Positions 17,301 through 25,274 of a DNA stretch of 64,000 bases are shown here, piece after piece. Within the stretch, counting starts at the first letter, position 1. Each line of letters starts with the position of its first letter. Made by a program: the position numbers and the translations under genes. Below the pieces are notes generated by a model. The model saw only the letters and a program-made list of their open reading frames with translations. It made no database searches and was not told the DNA's origin. This DNA comes from Streptomyces sp. NBS 14/10 (lineage in GTDB: Bacteria > Actinomycetota > Actinomycetes > Streptomycetales > Streptomycetaceae): contig NZ_NCSM01000029.1 in NCBI RefSeq assembly GCF_002224125.1, forward strand, positions 62,392 to 126,391. Direction: 5' to 3'.

Positions 17301-17608
17301 TCCCGCAACTCCCGCAACTTCCGCAGCTCCCGCCGCCCGTGGACCCGGCCGTACTGACCGCGGCCCACCAGGCCGTCGGGGCAGCCCAGACGGCGCTGCG
17401 CCGGGCGACCGAGTGGCGCGAGACGGTCGCGGCGCGCCCCGGTCGGGCGGCCGGGGGAAGTTCCGGGCCGAGCGAGCTCGAACGCGCCCTCGCCGCGGAG
17501 CAAGAGGCCTTGGCCAGGCTCCAGGAGGCCCAGAGGAACCTGGACCGGCTTCAGCACCCAGGCCCCGGAAACCCCCGGCCGCCCGGCTCGTTCGGAGGTA
17601 GCGCATGA
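11381..17608 (+). CDS. Giant type VII secretion-associated multidomain protein, possible glycosyltransferase-type effector
   Basis: 2075 residues. Residues about 1-165 are helical and resemble the N-terminal secretion-signal domain of WXG/CpnT-like proteins. A hydrophobic stretch (about 168-205) and glycine-rich helices follow, then a long Ala/Pro/Gly/His linker (about 610-980) with internal duplications. A folded region from about 1205 shows strand-like segments in the order of a GT-A fold: VVTAIVRFD, IGVVIGVNG, LALVATPLG, GTARNLTL, and AIMDFDNYP with D-x-D at 1362-1364. The remaining helical region (about 1430-1890) is unrecognised. A basic segment with KRPRG and KRPRP clusters and a QLP-repeat end the protein. 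The GTG at 11381 has GGGGAGGA upstream. It overlaps the next gene by ATGA. Export and the transferase role are inference. Confidence 0.6.
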   Translation: MPTRPGDWSALGLSGDPVPGDPAMLNTIADTMRDLATSAGVINTGLRELQTTAGDGQRFIGVTADRLREMVDSHLYNFVGHVEESFRKAENAIRVYATAVETAQGEADQALSTAQGLPEDDPQRQQLTQRAEDARTDVAGAAGELRRQLHDAGELMVQPVSDCDLFWEAFQWLTIIISVIAVFTGGILGIIAWGMNAVLLIKTIVDFSQGKASGLELGLAFLGVLFPTTKAINVGAIIKGLGNGLKGVAGGLTGAGRGLFGQISHFSSLTGLPKIVVAPMVIGAHLAPLVKIDVIALGKGFGNALKGGWNSAIGAIGSDWARVTASSTGAWAKAGAYSLANLQRLARLGAATLLPLNFTELSVLGIGGAARLAFGERVLGIAQPELHALLANAGRTDAALHGIPPVRTGPGALTPTGLIRPPGAFLPGGGLHLGGLGTGTLGAVPLTPLTELPTVNLGALTPQGLGASHGLTTAPLPHGMTTSPGGLVVPAAHAAPGGQGLQTLHQMDFAAGQVRLDNNLLLPGNTAIDLLRDAHTSSAVSHTGQGSVPGVASAGGVSDRVTMARGAVGHAEALNDLTFPELNALAHGDVAVTAIRGDGITLRIGDAAPRTVDAHTVAGTAPVPAGAATPPASAGALAATPPPGVVGGAAATSTPGVVGGHAPGAAAHTAPAGSGAHGSGAVAHADTGVHAAPGAAAGVAPGSPAHVGAGAAPPGTAVAAAPQGGVARVSAETPSAGVVGSSAPGAGAHGPAPAAHAAAGTPAPSVPPGSTAAASAPPGAPGRGGAVGAGAAPVGSGAHASGAVAHADSGVHAAPGTPASAGAASAPPGGPAHAAPPGSTAAASAPPGAPGRGGAAVPPPGGVVRAPEPLSAAAAHDLAMDLLRGERAAPPPPYSASASASSAGGVGARSVPPAGGVSARGPLDAAGSGGAKGAGDALDLVAHPGRPPETAAPHTKLVKTGETAVQPPPPYREATADMPPPYASPPPGKGRFGGLSPMAAINQRIRETHQLIMGGTTGSEAATRLNAWASYERALSDLGKAERQVELTTPPPGQGGSRGPSAAQLDALDKLGAVRARVGAAESRLDGLGIDPRGTRRQMQAITVQMFHERGGLPGGSRHSPSPSDTSMADTPPPSPETQTADDAMDDITDGGTDPGTPRGTAPDQTPEPGAMDVDPAPPGQVVTAPTGGSHVWPPPGTVPGGATPAHAMVNDAFMQLTNGGHAGMTGADYMTWVRAIETQPRELGFVVTAIVRFDQLGDGLQGFLDALTRQLNGFDGRIGVVIGVNGPHAQLPLIRQAIANALGQTTFGHPLALVATPLGPYPAGHFIYGTARNLTLDSQATRHMVRSMMADNLHPYHAIMDFDNYPHLVPGGQHVFEYWEGALKVVEDGHEVANPLRPLMMAGGYRAPELPPVGGADRLIDDTQARLENLTLKERKNPRPPLEEMRLEFIRRIEQDMRIRDRLRGLHPQLAYGPEPNLFVDAAATLLTDDLIRVRFGLGGAEFGELSERLNRLNAWELDQSLRIPSGNIGQRALDNLRTLREMHAANNTLPHRGVPYLTRFREASTETDLSRLMKTWYDEGKLPQDHAGLKNPLDRLFSRDELGAGQNSQAAREGIELKPVRDTFKQTIREGNWNDPLWPLHHPPGELPSTRIAADLSAALDDSLGIVGKNRVGLAVSARVPGDGQRLFAGIDPEQMRLAAQSLALSHDEGYLARHLAYFNHEHLARGQLPTPAGTFFHALRQAADASGDLSLHPLQMMRNLVGRAFQDLRQGGANSLGRMLDQLNAAGIDVERFLPRLVGGRLHPPTADFATFRASGGALAHDPARGVLLTQYAAALGRDIRVTAGDGTTFTVEAVGVAARNRRPTLELTWNSGPDGSGWSAHVPDQPPPKRGGGRRGAGGGQDGGNAPTPKGKRPRGADTSGSVDAPGPSKRPRPTQDGSTDPAPTGKGKGKGKARATRAPAQPAPPILQLPQLPQLPQLPPPVDPAVLTAAHQAVGAAQTALRRATEWRETVAARPGRAAGGSSGPSELERALAAEQEALARLQEAQRNLDRLQHPGPGNPRPPGSFGGSA
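13397..13945 (+). repeat. Two families of duplicated segments in the Ala/Pro-rich linker
   Basis: About 64 bases at 13397-13461 recur near 13763-13826 (GSGAH..SGAVAHAD type). About 60 bases at 13679-13738 recur near 13886-13945 (PPGSTAAASAPPGAPGRGGA). The copies are close to identical and in frame, so the linker probably expands and contracts by recombination. Confidence 0.75.
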
Positions 17609-20373
17609 CGCCCATCGGCCTCGACGCCCCGGTGCGCCTGGTCTCGGCGCATGGGCACCAGCCGTACGGGACCATCGCCGCGGCGCTGCGGGACGCGGCG
17701 GACGGCGACGAGATCCGTATCGCCCCCGGCCGTTACGAGGAGACTGTGCGCATCGCCGGCCAGGTGACGCTGGTCGCGGCGGACCCGGACGGCGGCGACA
17801 TGCCCGCGCCCGAAGGTCCGCCGCCGGGCGCCGCCGTGACGCTCGCCGCGCCCGCGCCCGGCCGGCCCGCCCTGGAGGTGCTGCCCGGCGCTCGGCCGAC
17901 GCTGCGCGGGGTGACCGTGCGCGGCGCGGCCGCGGACCAGCCCGCCGCCCTGCTCGCGGGCGGCGCCACCGATTGGACGGGCGGCGGGGTGCGGTACGGG
18001 CGGCTGGAGGTGCGCGGCGACGCCGCGCTGCGGATGGCCGACGCCGTGCTGTCCGGGGCCGCGCTGGCCGGGGTGCTGCTCCGTACCACCGGCGCCGTCC
18101 ACTTCACCGGCTGTCTGCTGACGGACATCGACGGCACGGGACTGGTGGTCGGCGGCACCACCCGTGTGGAGCTGGTGCGCACCGAGATCCGGGCCGCGGC
18201 GGGCTCGGGCATACGGGTGCGCGAGGACGCCCGCGCGGTGTTGCGCGGGTGCCTGGTCGACCGCCCGGGCCGCAGTGGACTGCTCACCGAGGACCGGGCC
18301 GCCGCGCTGCTGACGGACTGCCAGATCCGGGACACCGGGGGTGAGGCGGTCCGCGCGCTGGGCAGTTCACCGCTGCCGGAGCCCGGAACCCCCGACTCCG
18401 CCGACGCGACGGGCGGGGTCGTACTGCGCGGCTGTGAGCTGACCGGCCCGGCGGCCGACGCGATCGGCGTCACGGGCCCCGCGCAGCTCCAGGTCACCGC
18501 GTCCGTGCTGCGCGACTGCGCGGGCTCCGGTGTGGCGGCGGGCGACGGCGCCCGGGTGCTGCTGGCCGCCGTCGCGGTCGTACGCACCGGGGCCACGGCG
18601 CTGGTCGCGCACGGCTCCGCCGCGCTGACCGCGCGCGAGGTGACCGTACGGGACTCGGCCGCCAACGGGCTGCTGGCCACCGGCACCGCGGCCGTCGACC
18701 TCACCGACAGCGAGCTGACCGGCTGCCGCTACAGCGCGGTCCACCTCGGTGAGCGGACAACGACCGCGCTCACCCGGGTGCGGGTGGGCGCCACCCCCGA
18801 ACACGGGGTGCACGCCGTCGACGAGGCCACCGTGACGCTGACCGACGCCCGCCTCGCCGACTGTGGCATGTCGGGCCTGGACCTGGCGGGCGCCGCGCGC
18901 GCCGAGGCGTCCGGGCTCGCCGTGACTCGCTGCCTGGCGGGCGTCACGGCCGGGGCGGACGGCGCGCTGCGGCTCACCGACTGCGAGGTGACCGACGCCG
19001 AGCGGGCCGGGATCACCCTCGGCCGCGGCGACGCCGAGGTGTCCGGCGGCCGGATCCTGCGGCCGGGCACCGCGGGTCTGGTGTGCACCACGGGCGCCAC
19101 CCCGCGCGTCACCGACACCGAGATCCGCGAGGCCACCGGCTCAGGACTGGTCGTGGCGGGCGAGGCCGCGCCACGCGTGACCGGCGTACGGATCGTCAGA
19201 CCCGGTAAGAACGGCCTGATCCTGGACGGGGGCGCCGCCGGGGTCTTCGAGGACCTGGACATCGTCCGGCCCGGCTTCCCGGCGGTGCACCTGGCCGACC
19301 GGGCGGCGCCCACGCTGCGCCGGATCCGGGTCCGGGACGCCGCGGAGGACCTGAGCGCCGAGCCCGGGGCCCGGCCGGAGGTGGTGGACTGCGTCTCGAT
19401 CCGGGTGAAGTCCGCGCGGTGGCCCGCGCCGGAGACCCCCGGGGGCGTACCGGGGCCGAAGCCGGCGGGGCCCGGAGCCGGGCAGTCCTCCGGGGCCGAG
19501 GGGGCCTCCAGATCCGAAGGGTCGGCGGAGTCACCCGCCTCGGAGGAGACCCTTGAGGAGCTGCTGGGCGAACTCGACCGGCTGGTGGGCCTCGCCCGGG
19601 TCAAGCAGGACGTCGCGTCGCTGGTCAAGCTGATGCGTACGGTCCAGCGCCGGGAGAGCGCCGGGCTCGCGGCCCCGCCGCTGAGCCGCCATCTGGTGTT
19701 CGCGGGCAACCCGGGCACCGGCAAGACCACCGTCGCCCGGCTGTACGGCCGGATCCTGGCCGCCGTGGGGCTGCTGGAGCGCGGCCATCTGGTGGAGGCC
19801 GACCGCTCCTCGCTGGTGGGCGAGTACGTCGGCCACACGGGCCCCAAGACCCAGCGGGTGTTCCAGGAGGCCATGGGCGGGGTGCTGTTCATCGACGAGG
19901 CGTACTCGCTGGCCCCGGCCCAGGGCGGGGGCGGCAACGACTTCGCGCAGGAGGCCATCGCCACCCTGGTCAAGCTGATGGAGGACCACCGGGACTCGGT
20001 GGTGGTCATCGTGGCGGGCTATCCGAACGAGATGGAGCACTTCATCGACTCCAACCCCGGTCTGTCCTCCCGGTTCAACCGCACGCTGATGTTCGAGGAC
20101 TACGACACCGAGGAACTGCTGCGCATCGTGGAGCGGCACGCCACCTCGCACCAGTACGATCTGACCGACGCCGCCCGCGCCTCCCTCACCGGCTACTTCG
20201 AACTCCTGCCCAGGGACGGCCGGTTCGGCAACGGCCGCTCCGCCCGGCAGGTGTTCCAGGCCATGACGGAGCGGCAGGCCTACCGGGTGTCGGAGATCGA
20301 AACCCCCTCGGAGAGCGAGCTGATGACGCTCTCGGAACTCGATGTGCCCGAGCTGCCGGAGCCACCGCGGTGA
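17605..20373 (+). CDS. Right-handed beta-helix protein fused to a CbxX/EccA-type AAA+ ATPase
   Basis: 922 residues. Residues about 1-600 consist of repeated beta-helix coils (recurring patterns such as G..V.LTDCEI and SG..V...A..R). Residues about 650-922 form a CbxX/CfqX AAA+ domain: Walker A FAGNPGTGKTT, Walker B VLFIDEAYSL, then SRFNRTLMFEDY and a GNGRSAR sensor-2-like segment. EccA of mycobacterial type VII systems has the same AAA+ type, but with a TPR N-terminus instead of a beta-helix. The ATG overlaps the upstream stop and has GGAGG nearby. It is probably a cytoplasmic chaperone or disassembly factor for the secreted proteins. Confidence 0.75.
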   Translation: MTPIGLDAPVRLVSAHGHQPYGTIAAALRDAADGDEIRIAPGRYEETVRIAGQVTLVAADPDGGDMPAPEGPPPGAAVTLAAPAPGRPALEVLPGARPTLRGVTVRGAAADQPAALLAGGATDWTGGGVRYGRLEVRGDAALRMADAVLSGAALAGVLLRTTGAVHFTGCLLTDIDGTGLVVGGTTRVELVRTEIRAAAGSGIRVREDARAVLRGCLVDRPGRSGLLTEDRAAALLTDCQIRDTGGEAVRALGSSPLPEPGTPDSADATGGVVLRGCELTGPAADAIGVTGPAQLQVTASVLRDCAGSGVAAGDGARVLLAAVAVVRTGATALVAHGSAALTAREVTVRDSAANGLLATGTAAVDLTDSELTGCRYSAVHLGERTTTALTRVRVGATPEHGVHAVDEATVTLTDARLADCGMSGLDLAGAARAEASGLAVTRCLAGVTAGADGALRLTDCEVTDAERAGITLGRGDAEVSGGRILRPGTAGLVCTTGATPRVTDTEIREATGSGLVVAGEAAPRVTGVRIVRPGKNGLILDGGAAGVFEDLDIVRPGFPAVHLADRAAPTLRRIRVRDAAEDLSAEPGARPEVVDCVSIRVKSARWPAPETPGGVPGPKPAGPGAGQSSGAEGASRSEGSAESPASEETLEELLGELDRLVGLARVKQDVASLVKLMRTVQRRESAGLAAPPLSRHLVFAGNPGTGKTTVARLYGRILAAVGLLERGHLVEADRSSLVGEYVGHTGPKTQRVFQEAMGGVLFIDEAYSLAPAQGGGGNDFAQEAIATLVKLMEDHRDSVVVIVAGYPNEMEHFIDSNPGLSSRFNRTLMFEDYDTEELLRIVERHATSHQYDLTDAARASLTGYFELLPRDGRFGNGRSARQVFQAMTERQAYRVSEIETPSESELMTLSELDVPELPEPPR

Positions 20374-20423
20374 CCGCGGCAACACCCCGATCGACGAACA
20401 ACAGCTCTCAGAAGGAGGCCGCG

Positions 20424-21527
20424 GTGTCCGAGCCGAGCGGCGAGGAACAGGGCAACACACAGGGCAGGGAGCGGACGGCACAGCGCGGGTTCGCGGACAC
20501 CTTCGCCCGGCGGACCCGGGTGCCGCTGCGCGGTCTGGCGCCGGGCCGCCGGGTGTGGTCCACGGTGGTCGGGCTGCCGGTGACCGCCGGGCTCGCGGTC
20601 GGCGCGGTGGTGCTGGTCTCCACGGGCGTGTCCCAGCTGCACTTCGAAGACGACGGGGACAGCGCCAAGACCGTCGCCGCGCAGCACAGGGCCGCGGACA
20701 AGGCCAAGGGCACCTCCTCCGCCCAGAAGCCGGACGGCGGGGCCGAGGACGGCGGCGAGGCACCCTCCACCGGCGACAAGGGCGCTCCGGGCGGGACCAA
20801 CGGCGGGGGCGGCTCCGGCGGTGGCAGTGGCAGCGGCGGCGGAAGCGGCAGTGGTGGCGGCGGTGGCGGCGGCAGCGACACGGGGGCGCCGTCCTCCTCC
20901 GGGGGCGCCGGTTCCGGCGGGTCGAAGAGTGGCGGCGCCGACACCCCGGCCACGAGCGGCGGCGGGGGCGGGGGCGGGGGCGGAGCGCCCAAGCCGGCGG
21001 GCAGCAAGGTGATCTACACCGACTACGCCGGGCCGAGCTGCCCCACCCCGCCGAAGGGCGGCTACTACGAACAGAACCGCTTCACCGACGGCGACGGCGG
21101 CTGGTACTCCCTCGGCGGTGGCGGCTATGTGGGCCACGGCTGCAACGGCGTGTTCGCCTCCGTGCCCATGTCCGGCGACCCGGCCAAGGACGCCAACAGC
21201 CGGGTGATGTGGTGGTGGGAGCCGGGCACCTCGGCCAAGAGCTGCCAGCTGTCGGTGTACGTCCCCAAGGGCCCCAACGACCGCGATGTCGCCGGCCACC
21301 CCACCACGTACCACGTCCTCACCGACCCGTTCGACCGGACCACGAAGTACGACTCCTTCACCATCAACCAGGCCGGCCACCGCGCCCAGTGGGTGAACGC
21401 GGGCAGCTTCGCGGTGAAGCAGGGCAAGATCGGCATCAAGCTGCTCGACCGCGGTGACGACTGGTCGGCCGGCTGGAACCTGGCCCATCACGCCGCCGCC
21501 CAGATGAAGGTCACCTGCCGGACCTGA
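20424..21527 (+). CDS. Membrane-anchored secreted protein with Gly/Ser linker and C-terminal beta domain
   Basis: 367 residues from the GTG at 20424, chosen because AGAAGGAGG lies just upstream; an in-frame GTG at 20370 overlapping the previous stop has no such site. A transmembrane segment (VVGLPVTAGLAVGAVVLVSTG) near residues 48-68 is followed by a long Gly/Ser/Ala-rich linker. A C-terminal domain of about 170 residues rich in W, Y and G has paired Cys (SCPTP, HGCNG, KSCQL, VTCRT) that could form disulfides outside the cell. The pattern resembles carbohydrate- or wall-binding beta sandwiches, but no family is recognised. It is the last gene of the secretion locus before a terminator. Confidence 0.65.
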   Translation: MSEPSGEEQGNTQGRERTAQRGFADTFARRTRVPLRGLAPGRRVWSTVVGLPVTAGLAVGAVVLVSTGVSQLHFEDDGDSAKTVAAQHRAADKAKGTSSAQKPDGGAEDGGEAPSTGDKGAPGGTNGGGGSGGGSGSGGGSGSGGGGGGGSDTGAPSSSGGAGSGGSKSGGADTPATSGGGGGGGGGAPKPAGSKVIYTDYAGPSCPTPPKGGYYEQNRFTDGDGGWYSLGGGGYVGHGCNGVFASVPMSGDPAKDANSRVMWWWEPGTSAKSCQLSVYVPKGPNDRDVAGHPTTYHVLTDPFDRTTKYDSFTINQAGHRAQWVNAGSFAVKQGKIGIKLLDRGDDWSAGWNLAHHAAAQMKVTCRT

Positions 21528-21566
21528 CCCCGGGGCCGGCCGGGCCAGGAGCTGCTGATGGCCGGA

Positions 21567-21595
21567 CGGCCCCGCCCGGATCAGGGGCGGGGCCG
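21567..21595. terminator. Bidirectional hairpin terminator
   Basis: Arms CGGCCCCGCCC and GGGCGGGGCCG pair over 11 bases with a seven-base loop, between the convergent secreted-protein gene and the EF-G-like gene. Confidence 0.8.
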
Positions 21596-21603
21596 CCGAC
21601 GGG

Positions 21604-23736
21604 CTACCGGGGCGGTGTCCCGGCGGTCGCCGCGTCGGGCGCCGGGGCGTAACCCGCGGGCCGGGTGGTGAAGGTGCCCCGGCCCTGGGTCCGGCTGCGC
21701 AGCCTGGTCGCGTAGCCGAACAGCTCGGCCAGCGGCACGGTCGCCGTGATGACCGCCGTGCCCGTTCGCGCGACCGTGCCCGAGACCCGGCCGCGCCGCG
21801 CCGCCAGATCGCCGAGCACCGCGCCCACCGCGTCCTCCGGCACGGTGACCGTGACCTCGGCCACCGGCTCCAGGAGCACCATCGCACCCGCGCGCAGCGC
21901 CGCTTGCAGCGCGAGCCGCCCGGCCGTACGGAACGCCATCTCCGAGGAGTCCTTGGAATGCGTGGCCCCGTCGGTCAGGGTGACTCGTACGCCGGTCACC
22001 GGGTGGCCGCCGAGCGGCCCCTCGGCCAGCGCGTCCCGGCAGCCGGCCTCGACCGCCCGTACGTACTCCTGCGGCACCCGTCCGCCGACGACGGTCGAAC
22101 GGAACGCGAAGGTCGTGCCCCCGGCGGCTGGTGCGGCGTCGGGCGCTGCCTCCAGCGGCTCCGTGTCGAGCACGACATGGGCGAACTGCCCGGCGCCGCC
22201 GTCCTGTTTGACATGCCGGTACACCAGCCCGGACACCCCGCGGACGACGGTCTCCCGGTAGGCCACCCGCGGCCGTCCGACGGCCACGTCAAGACCCTGG
22301 GCGCGGCGCAGCTTCTCCACCGCCACCTCCAGATGGAGCTCGCCCATCCCCGACAGCACCGTCTGCCCGGTCTCGGAGTCGGTCCTCACCGTGAGCGAGG
22401 GATCCTCCTCCACCAGCCGCGCCAACGCCGTGGCCAGCCGGTCGGCGTCGGCGCGCCCGCGGGCCTCGACCGCCACCGAGACCACCGGGTCGGCGACCGT
22501 GGGCGGTTCGAGGAGCAGCGGAGCCGACGGCGCGCACAGCGTGGCCCCGGCGCGGGCGGCCTTCGGCCCGACCACCGCGACGATGTCCCCGGCCACCGCC
22601 CGGTCCACCTCCGAGTGCCGGTCGGCCTGGACCCGCAGAATGCGGCCGATCCGCTCGGTGCGCCGCGCGCCCACGTCCAACACCGCCTCTCCCTTGTCGA
22701 CCGTCCCCGAATACACCCGCAGATACGTCAGCCGCCCGGTGGCGGTCGCCGTCACCTTGAACACCAGCGCCGCGAACGGCCCGTTGGGGTCGGCGGCCCG
22801 CTCCTCCACCGCATCGCCCCGGGTGCCGCGCACCGCCGGTACGTCCAGTGGCGAGGGCAGATACGCCACGGCGGCGTCCAGCAGCGGCTCGATACCGCGG
22901 TTGCGGTACGCCGAACCGCACAGCACCACCACACCCTCGCCGCCACGAGTCAGCTCGCGCAGCGCGGCGGCCAGGGTCGGTGTGGAGACCGCCGAGTCCG
23001 CGCAGAACTCCTCCAGCGCGCCCGGGTGGAGTTCCGCCACCGCCTCCTCCAGCAGCCGGCGCCGCCGCAGCGCCTCCTCCCGCAGGGCGTCGGGCACCGG
23101 GCCCTCCTCGTACGTGTCCTCGCCCGTGCCGTGGCCGTCGGGCCACACCAGCGCGCGCATCCGCAGCAGATCCACCACCCCGGTGAAACCGTCCTCCCTG
23201 CCGATCGGCAACTGGACGACCAGCGGCGCCGGATGCAGCCGCTCCCGGATCGACTCGACCGCCGTGTCCAGATCGGCACCGGCACGGTCCATCTTGTTGA
23301 CGAAGGCGATCCGCGGCACGCCGTGCCGGTCGCACTGCCGCCACACCGACTCGCTCTGCGGTTCGACCCCCGCGACGGCGTCGAACACCGCGATCGCCCC
23401 GTCGAGCACCCGCAGCGAGCGTTCCACCTCGTCCGAGAAGTCGACGTGGCCGGGGGTGTCGATGAGATTGATCCGGTGGCCGTCCCAGGCGCAGCTCACG
23501 GCGGCCGCGAAGATGGTGATGCCACGGTCGCGCTCCTGGGAGTCGAAGTCGGTGACGGTGGTGCCGTCGTGGACCTCGCCACGCTTGTGGGTGGTCCCGG
23601 TGAGGTACAGGATCCGCTCGGTGACGGTGGTCTTGCCCGCGTCCACATGGGCGAGGATGCCCAGGTTGCGGACCGTGGCAAGCGGGTGAGCAAGCGCGGT
23701 GGCGAGATGGCGGTGGCGGTTGAAGTCGGTACGCAC
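21604..23736 (-). CDS. Elongation factor G-like translational GTPase (EF-G paralogue)
   Basis: 710 residues, full length for the EF-G/TetM superfamily. GTPase motifs are intact: AHVDAGKTT (G1), RGITI (G2), DTPGHVDF (G3), NKMD (G4), followed by domains II to V and a C-terminal [15 protein letters not shown] region typical of EF-G domain IV/V. It resembles the EF-G-like paralogues common in Streptomyces beside the main fusA, which is normally in a ribosomal-protein operon. Roles could be ribosome rescue, stress translation, or protection from an EF-G or ribosome inhibitor. GTG start at 23736. It lies between the secretion locus and the peptide cluster, transcribed toward the former; membership of the cluster is not shown. 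Confidence 0.85.
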   Translation of the reverse strand: MRTDFNRHRHLATALAHPLATVRNLGILAHVDAGKTTVTERILYLTGTTHKRGEVHDGTTVTDFDSQERDRGITIFAAAVSCAWDGHRINLIDTPGHVDFSDEVERSLRVLDGAIAVFDAVAGVEPQSESVWRQCDRHGVPRIAFVNKMDRAGADLDTAVESIRERLHPAPLVVQLPIGREDGFTGVVDLLRMRALVWPDGHGTGEDTYEEGPVPDALREEALRRRRLLEEAVAELHPGALEEFCADSAVSTPTLAAALRELTRGGEGVVVLCGSAYRNRGIEPLLDAAVAYLPSPLDVPAVRGTRGDAVEERAADPNGPFAALVFKVTATATGRLTYLRVYSGTVDKGEAVLDVGARRTERIGRILRVQADRHSEVDRAVAGDIVAVVGPKAARAGATLCAPSAPLLLEPPTVADPVVSVAVEARGRADADRLATALARLVEEDPSLTVRTDSETGQTVLSGMGELHLEVAVEKLRRAQGLDVAVGRPRVAYRETVVRGVSGLVYRHVKQDGGAGQFAHVVLDTEPLEAAPDAAPAAGGTTFAFRSTVVGGRVPQEYVRAVEAGCRDALAEGPLGGHPVTGVRVTLTDGATHSKDSSEMAFRTAGRLALQAALRAGAMVLLEPVAEVTVTVPEDAVGAVLGDLAARRGRVSGTVARTGTAVITATVPLAELFGYATRLRSRTQGRGTFTTRPAGYAPAPDAATAGTPPR

Positions 23737-24103
23737 GGCCCAGGGCCTTTCAGGGTGATCCAGAAAAGGGCGGCGCGATTCCCGGACGACATGGCCTGTG
23801 CTCAGGCCAGGCGGAACTCCCAGGGAGCCGTCATACGTTCGTCACGGGCATCCGGAACCGGCCGCGCAGCCGGCACCGGGCGCCCGAAGACACCAGGATC
23901 ACCTCGTACTGTGACGGGAAAACGACAACAGGGGTACCAGCGGTGTGGTCACACACGGCCGACTCCCCTCATACGTCACGTCATACGTCACGGTGCGCGC
24001 CCTCATGCGGTGGTGGCGCGCGGTTCGTGGCGAGTGTAGGGAATGCGGCGCGGGCGGGGCACCCGGTTTTTCGTCCTCGTGTTCCAGGCCGTGGTCCCGT
24101 GGG
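23737..24103. other. 367-base intergenic region with a perfect 12-base tandem repeat
   Basis: No gene is seen. The region carries the EF-G-like promoter and the 3' end of the leftward amidinotransferase transcript. A 12-base unit, TCATACGTCACG, is repeated head to tail at 23969-23980 and 23981-23992, and the related TCATACGT recurs at 23831-23838. A short palindrome with GTGTG and CACAC arms lies near 23942-23955. These could be operator sites for the EF-G-like gene. Confidence 0.45.
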
Positions 24104-25240
24104 TCAGACCAGGGGCTCGTAGCGGAGGGCGGGGAAGTAGTCCTCGCAGGTGCCCTCGCGGCGCACATCCCAGGTGGCGCAGTGCAGCGAGCCCCCGTAC
24201 TCGAAAACGTGGCGGAACGGCACCGTGAACACCTCGAAGTCGAGCTTGGCCAGCAGGTCCTGGAGCGGCTTCTCCCGCTCCTCACAGATCACCTTGGTCG
24301 GCGACATGCTGAGCACGTTCATCGAAAGCCACTTGGAGGACTGGCAGTACTTGGGCATCTCGTCATTGCCCAGCACGGGTTGCGGGGCGTCGACCAGCTC
24401 CCAGTCGTTCGCGAGGAACATCTTCTCCTCGCCTTCGCGCAGCGGCCGCTCGGGGTTGGTGAGGACCAGGCCCGGGCGCAGCGGCACAAAGGTGCAGTCG
24501 ATGTGCGAGGGGAAGAAGTCCAGCGGGAAGTGGACCGTGTGGACCCGGAAGCCGCGCGGCTCCAGATGCCGCCTCAGCCAGCGGATGCCCGCCCGGTTGG
24601 TGGTCATCGACTCCTGGACCAGGATATCGCGCCCCAGCCGGCTCATATCGGCGGCGTCGAAGACCACCTCGTCCTGGCCCACGCAGAACTCGAAGGAATG
24701 CATCCGGGCATGCCGCTGCTCCAGCGGCCACTCCCAGAACTCCTCGCGGTACATACCGTCGCGCATCGACGGCTTGGGTGCGGTCGTCCACTCGACGCGC
24801 GGATCGGCGTTCCAGTACTCGTACACCAGCTTGCGATAGGGCTCGTACTCAAAGTATCGGGCCCGGCGCGACATGGTGGCCTCGATGATCTCGTTGCCCA
24901 TCGTGATCATCACATCGCGCGGACAGACCGCGCAGTACTGGTTCTCGACCTCGAAGCCGGGGGTGCGGACGGGGGCCGAGAAGTCATGCGGTTCCGGGCG
25001 GCGCACGGTGATGCCCTGGGACTCCAACAGAGCTGCCAGACCGGCCAGTTCCTCGTTGGCCCGCTCGATGGCTTCCTGGGATTTCGGTCCGGTGGGGAAC
25101 GGTGTGTCGGGGGAGTCGCGGATCGCGGGGCGGCTGCCCGGCTCCGTCGGTTCGAAGCAGGCGTTGTCGGCGGAGCCGACCACGATCTCCTGGAGCGGGT
25201 CCCATTCGTTCCATGAATTGACGACCGCCGAATATCGCAT
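24104..25240 (-). CDS. Glycine/inosamine amidinotransferase-family enzyme
   Basis: 378 residues from the ATG at 25240, which has an AGGTGG site nine bases upstream; longer starts would run into the upstream NRPS gene. The family (AGAT, StrB1, CyrA) moves the amidino group of arginine to an amine acceptor through a covalent Cys adduct. Signature parts are present: the N-terminal WNEWDPLQEIVVGS, the catalytic His in FPSHIDCTF, and the catalytic Cys in GGSLHCATWDVRR (Cys354). It lies 34 bases after the NRPS gene and is the last gene of a leftward operon, so it probably makes a guanidino building block or modifies the peptide. The acceptor cannot be told from sequence. Confidence 0.88.
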   Translation of the reverse strand: MRYSAVVNSWNEWDPLQEIVVGSADNACFEPTEPGSRPAIRDSPDTPFPTGPKSQEAIERANEELAGLAALLESQGITVRRPEPHDFSAPVRTPGFEVENQYCAVCPRDVMITMGNEIIEATMSRRARYFEYEPYRKLVYEYWNADPRVEWTTAPKPSMRDGMYREEFWEWPLEQRHARMHSFEFCVGQDEVVFDAADMSRLGRDILVQESMTTNRAGIRWLRRHLEPRGFRVHTVHFPLDFFPSHIDCTFVPLRPGLVLTNPERPLREGEEKMFLANDWELVDAPQPVLGNDEMPKYCQSSKWLSMNVLSMSPTKVICEEREKPLQDLLAKLDFEVFTVPFRHVFEYGGSLHCATWDVRREGTCEDYFPALRYEPLV

Positions 25241-25274
25241 ATGCGGGTCCACCTGCCTGTTCCGTAAGACGTGG

